Shown: positions 1-9,338, counted from the stretch's first letter. The stretch: DNA of 64,000 bases from Rubinisphaera margarita (GCF_022267515.1 NZ_JAKFGB010000012.1:372001-436000); one strand, 5' to 3'. Translations and numbers: made by a program. Notes: generated from the letters alone by a model not told the origin.

Positions 1-1254
1 AGTCACGTTGCAGAGTTGTCCGGAGAAGATCGCTTCTCGTTCATTCAGATTCGCCATGCCGTTGATGTCGAGACGACGCAGCAGGAACCTGGGAATGTCG
101 CCTGCGGTGTCGAAGTCGATCGTGCGGCCGGTTTGCCGCTCCGGCTCATAATCTTCCGTTGCCACGGCGACGCATCGCTGCACGAACCCAAGCCATGAGG
201 CGAGTTCTTCGAACTGTTGTTTGGCCTGGGGGCCGACGATGGCGGCCGTCAACTCATCGGCGTTCAGCGGGATGGCATCGATCTGGCTGCGAATGGACGC
301 GACGTCCCGCTCTTTCGCCGCTTCCAGTTCCTGCAGATCGACCCGCGCCTGTTGCGGGAGCATCATGAACTCTTCTTTGAGTCGCTTGCTCTCGGCGATC
401 AAAGCATCCACCTGTCGGGCCAGTCGAGCGGAGCGTTCGAGCTGCTCAAGGGGGTTGTTCGACTTCTTGATCGTTTCGAACTCGGTTTTCAGAGATTCTA
501 TGTTCCGTTTCAGAGACTCCGACTGCTGGCGGTAGGCATTGAAACGGTCCTGCCAGAAGTGCTTCTTCTGCTCGGCCAGCTGCACTGTTTCCAGCTGGTT
601 TGGGTTGTAGGCATCGATAACTTTCGAAAGCAGGGTATCGAAGAACGAGTCGGCTGCTCCCCGGGCAAACTCCGAGAGGACACCAACCTGTGTCCGAAAC
701 GGAAAGGACCATTCTTCACCATCGACGGAGGTGGAACTGAAATCGAGAGAGGACGCCGTGTTGACGCGGACGTCATTGATCGTGGCGTAATCGATGACGA
801 ACTTCTTCCGCAGGAGGGCATCTCGATTCAGTTCGACGTTGATCGCGGCGATTTCGACGGCGTTCACGCCCGGTTCGTCTTTACTGGCGATTTGAACCCG
901 CTCGAGGTTGAGGTGTGTGTTGAAGAAGCCCGATTCGAGCCGGTCGATTCCGACAGTAGTGCCCAGAGCCGCTCCCGTGCTGGACGTGATCGACCAGTGC
1001 AGCAACGGCTCGAACCCGAATGCGATCAGAGCCCAGCAGAGACAGGCCGCCGTGAGTCGCGGGACGAGATATCCCCAGCGAAGGGCGAACGCTTTCCGTC
1101 GCGATTTCTCAGACGTGTCGGGCCCACTGGAATGGGCAGGTCCACGTAAGGTTCGGAGCTGCTGGTTCTTCCGTGCCAACTCAGCCGTGGCATCACTGTG
1201 CGGAAACGGCCGTGCTGAAGGAACCTGAAGCTGGTTGTGCTGTTGCGGATTCAT
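1..1254 (-). CDS. TIGR03545-like conserved protein (3' end outside window)
   Basis: Reads from ATG at 1254 leftward with no stop to the window edge, giving the first 418 residues. About 55 mostly polar residues precede one hydrophobic segment (residues about 58-80), followed by an ectodomain-like part with a coiled-coil stretch at about residues 205-290 (many Glu, Gln, Arg, Lys). Family call rests on this architecture and on the gene next door: TIGR03545 proteins are uncharacterised and are usually encoded beside TIGR03546, which is exactly what lies 40 bases upstream in the same direction. An AsmA-like role in the envelope is possible but is only inference. Co-transcription with the 1295-1804 gene is likely. 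Confidence 0.72.
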   Translation of the reverse strand, partial: MNPQQHNQLQVPSARPFPHSDATAELARKNQQLRTLRGPAHSSGPDTSEKSRRKAFALRWGYLVPRLTAACLCWALIAFGFEPLLHWSITSSTGAALGTTVGIDRLESGFFNTHLNLERVQIASKDEPGVNAVEIAAINVELNRDALLRKKFVIDYATINDVRVNTASSLDFSSTSVDGEEWSFPFRTQVGVLSEFARGAADSFFDTLLSKVIDAYNPNQLETVQLAEQKKHFWQDRFNAYRQQSESLKRNIESLKTEFETIKKSNNPLEQLERSARLARQVDALIAESKRLKEEFMMLPQQARVDLQELEAAKERDVASIRSQIDAIPLNADELTAAIVGPQAKQQFEELASWLGFVQRCVAVATEDYEPERQTGRTIDFDTAGDIPRFLLRRLDINGMANLNEREAIFSGQLCNVT

Positions 1255-1294
1255 CACTGCACTCGATCAAGAGAATGATTCGGAGGACCACCGA

Positions 1295-1804
1295 TCAGAT
1301 CGCTGAGCGAACACGCTCAGCCCATTCGGCGCCCCACAACCAGGTGGCGAGTCGATACTTCTTCATCCGACCGATGACAATCGGGGTATATCGCTCCGTG
1401 AGTGGCAAGGCCGCGCAATAGCTGGGAACAATGAGAACGCTTCCAAGTACGAACGAACCGAGCACGATCGTGTTGTTGAAATCCGTCCAGGGAATGACGG
1501 GCTGGTTGTAGAGCCAGATCCAGAGAGGTTGCAGTTCCTGGTTGGTGAGCAGAAACTCTCCAATCGATGAACAGACTCCATCCAGCGAAATGGCTATCCA
1601 GGAGAACAGGAAGGTGCTGAAGAACAGAGCGGGCAGACTCAGCCTGACGGAAGAGACACCGATCATCAGCATGACCGCGAGCAGATTCCCTTTCGGGACG
1701 AGTCCGAGCAGCACGCCACCGGCGAGTCCAGCTGCGATTTCCCGATACGAGCACTCAGCCGTCAGCGAGCGCAGAAACAGTCTCAGGCACTGGATTAAGA
1801 ACAT
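1295..1804 (-). CDS. TIGR03546 family membrane protein
   Basis: 169 residues. Start chosen at 1804 because a G-rich Shine-Dalgarno (AGGGGGG) sits about 9 bases before that ATG; an in-frame ATG at 1858 would add 18 unlikely residues. Three or four hydrophobic segments (roughly residues 25-50, 52-75, 105-130), with a short basic C-terminus. It resembles the DUF2062-like TIGR03546 family, whose members are typically adjacent to TIGR03545 genes, as here. No enzymatic motif is visible. The pair probably forms an envelope complex of unknown role. Confidence 0.72.
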   Translation of the reverse strand: MFLIQCLRLFLRSLTAECSYREIAAGLAGGVLLGLVPKGNLLAVMLMIGVSSVRLSLPALFFSTFLFSWIAISLDGVCSSIGEFLLTNQELQPLWIWLYNQPVIPWTDFNNTIVLGSFVLGSVLIVPSYCAALPLTERYTPIVIGRMKKYRLATWLWGAEWAERVRSAI

Positions 1805-1935
1805 GAAGCGCGTCCCCCCCTGCCGTGATCGAAGGCTCTCAGCGCAGAGAGCGAACAATCCGTACCTTCTCCGTAATGATTAACAGTCCCCCATCCAGAA
1901 ATATCGGTATTCCCAGACCCAATGCCGACCGCGCG

Positions 1936-1963
1936 TTTGATCCACGCTGGCAGTTTGTAAAAT
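1936..1963 (+). promoter_or_regulatory. Candidate promoter of the XylR-like gene
   Basis: TTTGAT at 1936-1941, a 16-base spacer, and TAAAAT at 1958-1963 (5 of 6 matches to the -10 consensus), about 40 bases before the regulator's start. Seen by eye only. Confidence 0.35.
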
Positions 1964-2006
1964 TGCCATCATCGATGGCTGGCCTTTTGACTCGATGGGA
2001 ACCTGT

Positions 2007-3176
2007 ATGACCGAGCGTCCCCGTGTGGCCCTGTTCGTTGAATCGTCCAGCGAATTCGGACGGATGATCCTTCGTGGGATCCGTCGGTATCTCCACGCGC
2101 ATGCCGCCTGGTCGATTTATCTGCAGCAGCGAGATCTGAATACGAGGCTGCCGGCCTGGCTCGATGGCTGGCGCGGCAACGGGATCATCAGTCGTTCGAC
2201 GAGTCCCAAGTTTGCCGAGTTGATTCGCAAATCGGGGCTGCCGATGGTCGATCTGACAGATCGATGGGGAGCTCTCGGCGTCCCTCAAATCTGGGCCGAT
2301 CATGCCGGGATCGGTCGCATGGCAGCCGATCATCTGATTGAACGGCAGTTTCGGCACTTTGCCTTTGCCGGATTCGAGCGGGAGTCGTGGTCGGATCTGA
2401 GGAAGGAGGGATTCTCGTCCTGCCTGGAGAAGTCGGGCTTCACCGCTCAGGTCTACGATTCTCCCTGGGATCCGGTCGCCGGCAGAAGTTGGGACGATGA
2501 GTTCGCGGCGTTGGTGGCCTGGATTCAACGTCTTCCCAAACCTGTTGGCATCATGGCCGCCAATGATGTGCGGGGCCAGCAGATTCTCGATGCCTGCTGC
2601 GAAGCAGGACTGGCGGTGCCCGAACAGGCCGCGGTGATCGGATGCGACAACGACGCCATTCGATGCGAACTGTGCGATCCTCCCCTGAGTAGCGTGATCC
2701 CCAACGCGGAACGAATTGGTTATCGATCCGCCGAACTGCTGCAGCAGTTGATGACCGGAAGCCCTTCGCCGGCGGAGCGCGAGATTGTCGAACCTCTTGG
2801 AATAACGACCCGCAAGTCGACGGACATTCTCGCCATTGATGATCCCGACATCGCCGCCGCAGTTCGGATCATCCGTGAACGGGCTCTTTTCGGATTGCGA
2901 GTCGAGGATATTCTGGCCGAAGTGCCGGTATCTCGCAGCACGCTCGAACGTGGCGTTCGCAAGTATCTGCGCCGGTCACCACAGTCAGAGATTCGACGTG
3001 TGCAACTGCAGCATGCCTGTGACCTGCTTGTCGAGACCGATATGACACTCCCGGAGATTGCCAAGAGGTGTGGGTTTGTGCATCCCGAGTATTTCAGCGT
3101 CGTCTTCAAACGAGCCTATACGTTGACGCCGGGACAGTATCGAACACTGCATGCTTCCGGTCACGGCGAGGTCTGA
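2007..3176 (+). CDS. XylR-like transcriptional regulator (LacI-type sensor + AraC-type HTH)
   Basis: 389 residues from ATG 2007 (GGGA lies 6 bases upstream; ATG 1995 would add four residues). Residues about 5-265 form a periplasmic-binding-protein-like sugar sensor: RVALFVESSSEFGR at the start, then HLIERQFRHFAFAGF and VIGCDNDAIRCEL, typical of LacI/XylR sensor domains. Residues about 285-385 are an AraC-type double helix-turn-helix, with LPEIAKRCGFVHPEYFSVVFKR as the second HTH. This order is that of the E. coli xylose regulator XylR. The sugar sensed here is unknown: no xylose catabolic genes are adjacent, so a distant or carbohydrate-generic regulon is likely. It is divergent from the TIGR03546 gene. 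Confidence 0.88.
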   Translation: MTERPRVALFVESSSEFGRMILRGIRRYLHAHAAWSIYLQQRDLNTRLPAWLDGWRGNGIISRSTSPKFAELIRKSGLPMVDLTDRWGALGVPQIWADHAGIGRMAADHLIERQFRHFAFAGFERESWSDLRKEGFSSCLEKSGFTAQVYDSPWDPVAGRSWDDEFAALVAWIQRLPKPVGIMAANDVRGQQILDACCEAGLAVPEQAAVIGCDNDAIRCELCDPPLSSVIPNAERIGYRSAELLQQLMTGSPSPAEREIVEPLGITTRKSTDILAIDDPDIAAAVRIIRERALFGLRVEDILAEVPVSRSTLERGVRKYLRRSPQSEIRRVQLQHACDLLVETDMTLPEIAKRCGFVHPEYFSVVFKRAYTLTPGQYRTLHASGHGEV

Positions 3177-3248
3177 ACGGGAATCGGAGATCGTGCCAAA
3201 ATTTCCGTGGAAATTCTCCCATAGCCATAATCGGGAATTCGTACTAGA

Positions 3249-4439
3249 GTGCGACAGACCCGTCCACGCAGTTCTTTCTGCTGCAAGTTTCCGATCCCAA
3301 AACTCGACAAGATCTGGTGCACTCCCGTGCCAAGAATCCGGTTTCTCATTCTTGGTCTGTTGCTGGTCAGCGGTGCGGTGATCGCTGCTGAACTGGCGTT
3401 GCGACACAATTACGAAGACGCCTGTGTCCAGTTGGGGCTCAATGGCGGAGATGCCGGCTGGATCCCCTGCGAAACTGGATTTCTACAGGCTCCTCTGGAT
3501 TGCACGGTTCGATATCCCGTACAGCCCGGGACGGCGATCGATCTGAGATACGACTCGCAGGGATTTCGTGTCACTGCGGAAGACGTTGACGGGAACGGTC
3601 AGCGAACAGTCTGTCTGGGCAGTCGCCGCGTGCTGGCGCCCGATCTTCCAGTTGAGCGTACATTTGCGGGACGCTGGGAATCAACGATGGCAGTGTCCCC
3701 TTCACCACCAGTTGTCCTCAATGGCGGCATGCCTCGTGGTTGTCCCCTGCTCTGGCAACTGCAGTTCGACTCGCGAATTGCACAGGCATCAGCCGACAGG
3801 CTGATCTGCGTCGTTGGCATCGAGAGCTGCGAGAATGATTTCGTGGTTCGGCGGTCAATGGAGTTCGACGCCTCCGGGCGGCCGCAGCTCGGGTGTCATC
3901 CGGGGCAGTCTGGAACGCCCGGAACGGACTCAACTCGCAAGCTGATTGACCAATACCGTCTGATTCAGGTCGGATTGCCACTGCTGGGGAATCTCTTCTT
4001 CGGAAGAGAGCCAGCGAGCGATCCGTTCGAGTCCGGCGTGCAGCTTGCGACCGAGGTCCCGGTCACCAGTGAACTAATCAGGCAGGCCCTGGAGCCGCTC
4101 GCGGATCTGTCCCGCCGGAGTGCTGCAAGCGGAATGAAAATGACGATCGTTTATCTCCCAACCGCGAATGAAATCGCGAGGCGGACGGGGCGTTCTCAGT
4201 TGGAACGTGATTCGCTCGCCGAGAACTGTCGGAGGATTACGGAGGAATTCGTCGCCGAACAGCAACTCGAGTTCCTCGATCTCACCGATCACCTCCTCGA
4301 CAAAGGGGCGCAAGGCCCCCTGTTTCGCGAGGATGGTCGACGACTGACCGCAGCCGGTCATCAACTGGTCGCTGAGGTCCTCAACGAGGCCTTTACCCCA
4401 CGTCTCGCCTCACGACCCGACGCGAACGTTGTGCAATAA
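3249..4439 (+). CDS. Membrane-anchored SGNH/GDSL-like protein
   Basis: 396 residues from GTG 3249; a second GTG at 3327 (370 residues) would place the hydrophobic anchor directly at the N-terminus, so the start is unsettled. One N-terminal transmembrane segment (IRFLILGLLLVSGAVIAAEL) is followed by an extracytoplasmic domain. The end carries a block resembling the SGNH hydrolase block V: REDGRRLTAAGHQLVAEVL, with Asp and His in the usual DxxH-like spacing. The nucleophile block is unclear; the section around residue 150-165 is Gly/Ser-rich without a clean GDS. It could be an AlgJ/AlgX-like acyl-transfer protein or an inactive relative. Function unassigned. Confidence 0.6.
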   Translation: MRQTRPRSSFCCKFPIPKLDKIWCTPVPRIRFLILGLLLVSGAVIAAELALRHNYEDACVQLGLNGGDAGWIPCETGFLQAPLDCTVRYPVQPGTAIDLRYDSQGFRVTAEDVDGNGQRTVCLGSRRVLAPDLPVERTFAGRWESTMAVSPSPPVVLNGGMPRGCPLLWQLQFDSRIAQASADRLICVVGIESCENDFVVRRSMEFDASGRPQLGCHPGQSGTPGTDSTRKLIDQYRLIQVGLPLLGNLFFGREPASDPFESGVQLATEVPVTSELIRQALEPLADLSRRSAASGMKMTIVYLPTANEIARRTGRSQLERDSLAENCRRITEEFVAEQQLEFLDLTDHLLDKGAQGPLFREDGRRLTAAGHQLVAEVLNEAFTPRLASRPDANVVQ

Positions 4440-4461
4440 GGCCGGCAGGTTCAGGAAGTTC

Positions 4462-4490
4462 TTGTCGGACCCGAAAACTCGATCTACAAA
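4462..4490 (+). promoter_or_regulatory. Candidate gdhA promoter
   Basis: TTGTCG (4462-4467), a 17-base spacer, and TACAAA (4485-4490), about 120 bases before the gdhA start. Both hexamers match 4 of 6 consensus positions, so this is only a candidate. Confidence 0.3.
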
Positions 4491-4613
4491 TACATAAGCA
4501 GGTGTCGATGTATTTTCTGAGGGTGCCACAAAGGTCGTCCCTTCCATCGCATCTGCAACGCTAGGTTCTTGAGAGAAGGACGTCTGACAACACGTCTGGA
4601 AAGAGGAAGTCCG

Positions 4614-5843
4614 ATGACAGCCAGCGAGTCAACTGATCAGTATTTCCGCGAAGCCGCCGGCATCATGGGATTGTCGGGGAATATGCAGAAACTTCTGCTG
4701 ACGCCCGAGCGTGAGGTCAAAGTTCAGGTGGCGATGGAAATGGACAACGGCGAGCTGGCCACCTATATCGGCTACCGTGTCCAGCACAATCGATCTCGGG
4801 GGCCCATGAAGGGCGGACTGCGGTACCATCCGGAAGTCGATGCCGATGAAGTGCTGTCTCTGGCGACCTTGATGACCTGGAAAACGGCCGTCGTCGATAT
4901 TCCTTACGGTGGAGCCAAGGGCGGCATCCAGATCGACGCCCGGTCACTCAGTCCCGGCGAACTGGAGCGGCTGACCCGGCGATTTGTGGACGAAATCCAT
5001 GATGTCATCGGCCCCGACAAGGATATCCCCGCCCCAGATATGGGAACCAACGCCCAGGTGATGGCCTGGATTATGAATCAGTACGAGAAGTACCACGGCT
5101 TCAATCCGGCGTGCGTGACCGGGAAACCGGTCGAATTACACGGAGCAGCGGGGCGCGAAGAAGCCACCGGACGCGGTGTCGGCCTGTTGACGATCGCCCT
5201 GCTCGAAAAGGAAGAAAAGAACATCGAAGGGGCCCGGATCGCCCTGCAGGGTTTCGGAAACGTGGGCAAGTTTGCCGCTCAATACCTGCATGAACGGGGA
5301 GCAAAGCTCGTGGCCATCTCCGATGCTTACGGCGGAATCTATAATCCTCAGGGAATCAATGTGCCGCTTTTGACGGACTATGTCGCCACCCATAAGAAAG
5401 TTCTGAACTTTCCCGAATCGGAAGCCATCTCGAACGAAGAGTTGCTGACGGCTGACTGTGACGTTCTCATCCCGGCTGCGATCGGTGGTGTGATTGTCGA
5501 TTCGATTGTGCCTCACATCCGGGCGAAATACATCGTGGAAGCAGCGAACAATCCGACCGTGCCTTCGGCTGACCGGGCGCTCGCGAAGCGAGGAATCATC
5601 CTTCTCCCCGACATTCTCGCGAATGCCGGCGGGGTGACGGTCAGCTATTTCGAATGGGTTCAGAATCGTCAGCACTTCCGCTGGGATCTGGAACGCGTCC
5701 GGCACGAGTTGGATCGCAAGATGATTGATGCCTTCGAGACCACGTGGTCTCTGGCCACGGAAAAGAAAGTTCCCCTTCGTCTCGCGGCTTACCTGGTGGG
5801 GATCGGCCGCGTGGGGCGGGCAACCGCTCTGGGAGGATACTGA
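4614..5843 (+). CDS. gdhA: Glu/Leu/Phe/Val dehydrogenase (glutamate dehydrogenase)
   Basis: 409 residues, the normal size for hexameric NAD(P)-dependent glutamate dehydrogenases. Start at 4614 is set by the Shine-Dalgarno AGAGGAAG at 4602-4609. The dimerisation/catalytic domain shows the substrate motifs GPMKGGLRYHP, VDIPYGGAKGGI (catalytic Lys in the latter) and PAPDMGTN; the Rossmann domain shows LQGFGNVGKFAA, and the C-terminus returns with NAGGVTVSYFEWVQN. It interconverts glutamate and 2-oxoglutarate plus ammonia in the cytoplasm. Coenzyme preference cannot be read with confidence from the sequence. Confidence 0.95.
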   Translation: MTASESTDQYFREAAGIMGLSGNMQKLLLTPEREVKVQVAMEMDNGELATYIGYRVQHNRSRGPMKGGLRYHPEVDADEVLSLATLMTWKTAVVDIPYGGAKGGIQIDARSLSPGELERLTRRFVDEIHDVIGPDKDIPAPDMGTNAQVMAWIMNQYEKYHGFNPACVTGKPVELHGAAGREEATGRGVGLLTIALLEKEEKNIEGARIALQGFGNVGKFAAQYLHERGAKLVAISDAYGGIYNPQGINVPLLTDYVATHKKVLNFPESEAISNEELLTADCDVLIPAAIGGVIVDSIVPHIRAKYIVEAANNPTVPSADRALAKRGIILLPDILANAGGVTVSYFEWVQNRQHFRWDLERVRHELDRKMIDAFETTWSLATEKKVPLRLAAYLVGIGRVGRATALGGY

Positions 5844-5979
5844 TCGCGTTAGAGCAGTTCACTTAGGCTCTTAAAGAAGTTAACGTTCCGTCCGCGTACA
5901 ATGCAGCGATTCAGGCGAAGAATTCGTTCCTGCGAGGACATATGGTCGAGCATTTCGCTCCAGTGCAAAGGAATCTCTC

Positions 5980-6543
5980 GTGTCTACGACGACTGCAACA
6001 ATTGAAGATCTCGAATTCGACAGCACTCCATTGATGCGTGGGCTCAATGAGGCCCAGGTCGAAGAAGTGTTCAACCGAATGGAACACCTCTGCTACGAAT
6101 CTGATGCTCTGATCCTGACGCAGGGTGAGGCGAATCCCGGGATCTGGTTGCTGAGTGCCGGATGTGCGGAAGTTGTCCGAGACGGAATCGGCGGACAACC
6201 CGAACGTGTCCTCGCCGTTCTCGGGCCGGGATCGGTGTTCGGCGAGATGTCGTTCTTCCGAAAGACCCCGCATACCGCCAACGTTCGCAGCGTGCGACAG
6301 TCGACGGTCCATAAGCTCTCCTGGTCGGCATTGGAAGACCTGAGACAGGATGCCGGCGACATCGCTCTTGTGTTGCTGACCAACATCGTGACGGTTGCCG
6401 CCGAACGACTGCATCTGATGGATAACTGGGTCTGCCGGTTGCTGGAATCGAACGAGGTCCCCTCTTCCAGTGGCGGCGGCGATGCACGCTTTGAAGAGTG
6501 GCACGAATTTCGCGCCAAGTTGTACCGAGAGTGGGATTTCTAG
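5980..6543 (+). CDS. Cyclic-nucleotide-binding (CRP-like effector) domain protein
   Basis: 187 residues starting at GTG 5980 (AGGAAT is upstream). A single cNMP-binding domain covers about residues 17-130: PGIWLLSAGCAEVV, then GPGSVFGEMSFFRKTPHTANVRS, which is the phosphate-binding-cassette region. The usual Arg of that cassette is not obvious (F-F-R-K-T-P-H-T instead of R-T-A-type), so cAMP binding is uncertain. There is no DNA-binding HTH; the C-terminal 50 residues are helical and polar. It lies just before an FHA/sigma-54 activator and may report a signal to it, but that is inference. Confidence 0.82.
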   Translation: MSTTTATIEDLEFDSTPLMRGLNEAQVEEVFNRMEHLCYESDALILTQGEANPGIWLLSAGCAEVVRDGIGGQPERVLAVLGPGSVFGEMSFFRKTPHTANVRSVRQSTVHKLSWSALEDLRQDAGDIALVLLTNIVTVAAERLHLMDNWVCRLLESNEVPSSSGGGDARFEEWHEFRAKLYREWDF

Positions 6544-6806
6544 AACGTTTGTTCTATGCTGAAGGCTTGCCTCGGAAGGTGTTTGACTGCATTCCGGGAA
6601 GTTCAGGATTCGGCAATTGCTCCAGCCCGACCCCGACCATCAAGTTTGAAGAAAACGATGGGACTGATCTGGTAACGCCTGTACCTCCCGAGGGATTGGC
6701 TAGAATACCAGTTGTTATTTCGGGCGCGACAGTCTTTGCACTGATCCTCAGCTTTACGTGGCCGCAGCGCGAGCGGCTCGTGGATCTGCTTTTGAAAGAA
6801 TAAACG

Positions 6807-8828
6807 TTGGTTGCTCGTAGTTCTGACAATCATGAGACCGTATATCTGGTCGTCAGCGATCCCACGGGAGCCGAAGAACGGCATTCTCTCCACCCTGACC
6901 AGGTGACCGATATCGGTCGAGCAAGTACAAACCGCATCGTCCTGCGAGACGAGATCTGCAGCCGAAACCACTGCGAGGTCTTTCACCTGAGCACGGGCTG
7001 GATGTTGCGAGACCGGAGCAGCCGGAACGGGACTTTCCTTAACGAAATCCCGGTGGACCAGGATCGGCGACTCGTTGATGGCGATATCATTCGCATCGGT
7101 TCGACGATGATCCTGTTCACGGACGACGAGACGGCTTCTCTCAAGCGGGGCCCGTCCCATCTCGATGGCGATACCGCGACGGATATTCGTGTCATCGACG
7201 AACCGGCTCCCCTGCCCGAGATCATCCATCGCCAGAAGCGTTCCACACTTCGCGATTCCCCCGATGACACGCTCGGTCCCAATGGAGATCAGCGTGCCGG
7301 CGCGAAGTTGTCACGGCTTTACCAGATGGCCCTGAAGATGGGCGAAGCGACAAGCTCTCAGGATCTGGCCGATATCGTGCTCGACGGCCTGGTGGGAGTG
7401 ACCGGTGCGGATATTGGAGCGGTACTGATTCAGCCAGCCAGTTCGATCCGCAGACGGAAGCGAGTAACCACGCCGAACGATCTGGTCGTGACGAGCTACC
7501 GCAGCCTGGGCGAACACACCTATCACAAACTGTCGAGTTCGCTGACGCAACAGGTTATGGAATCGGAAGAAGCGATTCTGGCCCGAGACATCAACACGCG
7601 AGCCGATCTCTCCAGTCGGGACAGTCTGGACGAAATGCAGGTGCAGAGTCTGGTCATTGCTCCGATTCATGATGAGCAGGAGTTCTTCGGTCTCATCCAT
7701 CTGTATTCCACCAATGTCGACAATCCACTCGATGCCGATGGTCTCGATTACACCCTCGCCGTGGCTGATCAATTGGCTGTGGCGTTGCGAAATCTGCAGA
7801 AGCAGCTGGAACTGCAGGACGGACTTCAGAAAGCTACCAACGAGAATCGTCAACTGCGCGAGCAGCTGGCAATCGAGAGTGAACTGGTCGGATCCAGCGA
7901 AGCGATGCGACAGCTTCGAGAGACCATCGGCCTCGTCGCGCCGATCGATACTGTCGCTCTGATTCGGGGCGAGAGTGGCGTCGGCAAGGAGCTGGTCGCC
8001 CGGGCGATTCACTTCAACAGCAAGCGTCGCGACGGACCATTTGTCTGCATGAACTGTGCGGCCCTCAGCGAAAGTCTCCTTGAGAGCGAACTGTTCGGCC
8101 ACGAGCGAGGCGCATTTACGGGAGCGACCGGCCTCAAGCATGGAAAGTTCGAGCAGGCTCACAAGGGGACGCTCTTTCTGGACGAAGTCGGAGAGATGAG
8201 CCCGGCAATTCAGGCGAAATTTCTCCGCGTTCTGGAAGGCCATGCCTTCGAACGGGTGGGCGGAGCAGTTCCGATCAAGGTCGATGTTCGGCTCGTCGCG
8301 GCGACCAACCGTGATCTTGAACAGGCAGTTCGCGAGCAACAGTTTCGTAAGGACCTTTACTTCCGACTGCAGGTCCTTGAGATCGCAGTTCCGCCGTTGA
8401 GAAAACGGATGGGTGATGTCCCGATTCTCGCGGAGTTCTTCGCGCAACGGTTCGCGAACAAATCAGGGCGCCCGGTTTCGGAGTTTGCCCCCCCGGCGAT
8501 GGACAAGCTGACGAATTACGACTGGCCCGGGAATGTGCGGGAACTGCAGAATACGGTCGAGCGGGCCGTTGTCCTCTGCAACGGGGAAACTGTGACCCCG
8601 GATGTGATCATGCTCTCCAAGCTCGACGGCCAGCCGACTCCATCTGTTGAGCCGGCTTCCGAAGGGCTCGACTACGTCGAGCTCTCAATCGAAGAGCTCG
8701 AACGGAATCATATTCTCCGGACGCTCGAATCGACTCAGGGGAACAAATCGCGAGCCGCCCAGATCCTCGGAATCGAGCGATCCACGCTGGACCGAAAGCT
8801 CAAGAAGTACGGTTTAAAGAACCGCTGA
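6807..8828 (+). CDS. FHA-GAF sigma-54-dependent transcriptional activator
   Basis: 673 residues from a TTG start. Order of domains: FHA at about 15-105 (IGRASTNRIVLRD, SRNHCEV, RDRSSRNGTFLN, the phosphothreonine-binding motifs); GAF at about 170-335; AAA+ at about 365-600 with Walker A GESGVGKE (388-395), the sigma-54 contact loop GAFTGA (435-440) and Walker B LFLDEVGEM (about 457-465); Fis-type HTH at the C-terminus (NKSRAAQILGIERSTLDRKL). It should activate RNAP-sigma-54 promoters in response to a phosphothreonine partner (FHA) and a small ligand or partner (GAF). The FHA domain suggests input from a Ser/Thr kinase, which is not in this window. A strong terminator follows at once. Confidence 0.93.
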   Translation: MVARSSDNHETVYLVVSDPTGAEERHSLHPDQVTDIGRASTNRIVLRDEICSRNHCEVFHLSTGWMLRDRSSRNGTFLNEIPVDQDRRLVDGDIIRIGSTMILFTDDETASLKRGPSHLDGDTATDIRVIDEPAPLPEIIHRQKRSTLRDSPDDTLGPNGDQRAGAKLSRLYQMALKMGEATSSQDLADIVLDGLVGVTGADIGAVLIQPASSIRRRKRVTTPNDLVVTSYRSLGEHTYHKLSSSLTQQVMESEEAILARDINTRADLSSRDSLDEMQVQSLVIAPIHDEQEFFGLIHLYSTNVDNPLDADGLDYTLAVADQLAVALRNLQKQLELQDGLQKATNENRQLREQLAIESELVGSSEAMRQLRETIGLVAPIDTVALIRGESGVGKELVARAIHFNSKRRDGPFVCMNCAALSESLLESELFGHERGAFTGATGLKHGKFEQAHKGTLFLDEVGEMSPAIQAKFLRVLEGHAFERVGGAVPIKVDVRLVAATNRDLEQAVREQQFRKDLYFRLQVLEIAVPPLRKRMGDVPILAEFFAQRFANKSGRPVSEFAPPAMDKLTNYDWPGNVRELQNTVERAVVLCNGETVTPDVIMLSKLDGQPTPSVEPASEGLDYVELSIEELERNHILRTLESTQGNKSRAAQILGIERSTLDRKLKKYGLKNR

Positions 8829-8853
8829 TCGATTCCTGCCCAACCTCTGGTTG

Positions 8854-8880
8854 TTTTGCCGCCAGCTGGCGGCTTTTCTT
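8854..8880 (+). terminator. Intrinsic terminator after the sigma-54 activator
   Basis: The 16-base palindrome GCCGCCAGCTGGCGGC at 8858-8873 is followed directly by TTTTCTT; it starts 30 bases past the stop codon. Confidence 0.8.
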
Positions 8881-9030
8881 CACGTGCGGTCGACTGTCGA
8901 GCCGATGTTGTCAACAGGTCACGCGAGTGGAGATCTCGTCGTGTGTTCAGTCTGTCGGGGCTGTTCGAGTTGCTCCGAGTCTGTCAATAGAACGAGTTAT
9001 TAGATTCTGCTGATTTTACGCGAAATTTTA

Positions 9031-9059
9031 TTGACATCATGCCGGATGCGGCAGAGAAT
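9031..9059 (+). promoter_or_regulatory. Candidate promoter for the 9339 gene
   Basis: A perfect -35 hexamer TTGACA (9031-9036), a 17-base spacer and GAGAAT (9054-9059; 4 of 6). It would give a leader of roughly 270 bases before the small acidic protein. Confidence 0.4.
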
Positions 9060-9338
9060 CAGCCAGAGAGGCACACACGATTTCCTTCCACTTTTACTCA
9101 CATGGAATCTCTAATCGACGGTCCGCCTACTGCTCGCTCTTTGGCGCGACGCGATTTGAGACCTCGGATGCAGCTTTCCCTACCTGTGTTTTCAGCAACG
9201 GTTTTCTGAGCACATCTTTCGTAGGTTGAACTGCATTTCGCAGAGGGGTGAGAAAAGTTCCTGCTTTCCAGCGACGGAAATCTTGCGCTCGCTGTTTGTT
9301 CACGTTCAGGTGTTTTAAGTTTAGGTATGGAGTAGAGA

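Larger units (their letters stand above)
8829..9338. other. 510-base region without a convincing gene
   Basis: Holds the terminator of the sigma-54 activator gene (8854-8880) and a candidate promoter at 9031-9059. From that promoter the leader of the 9339 gene would be about 270 bases long. I see no convincing coding frame or riboswitch consensus in the leader. Confidence 0.5.

Noticed and set aside
217..1149. 310-residue open frame on the plus strand
   Set aside because: It mirrors the minus-strand TIGR03545-like gene, which has a ribosome site and matches the family layout; the plus frame has no signature.
6696..6803. 35-codon TTG-started frame with one hydrophobic segment just before the sigma-54 activator
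   Set aside because: Only a TTG start with no properly spaced ribosome site; plausible composition alone is not enough.
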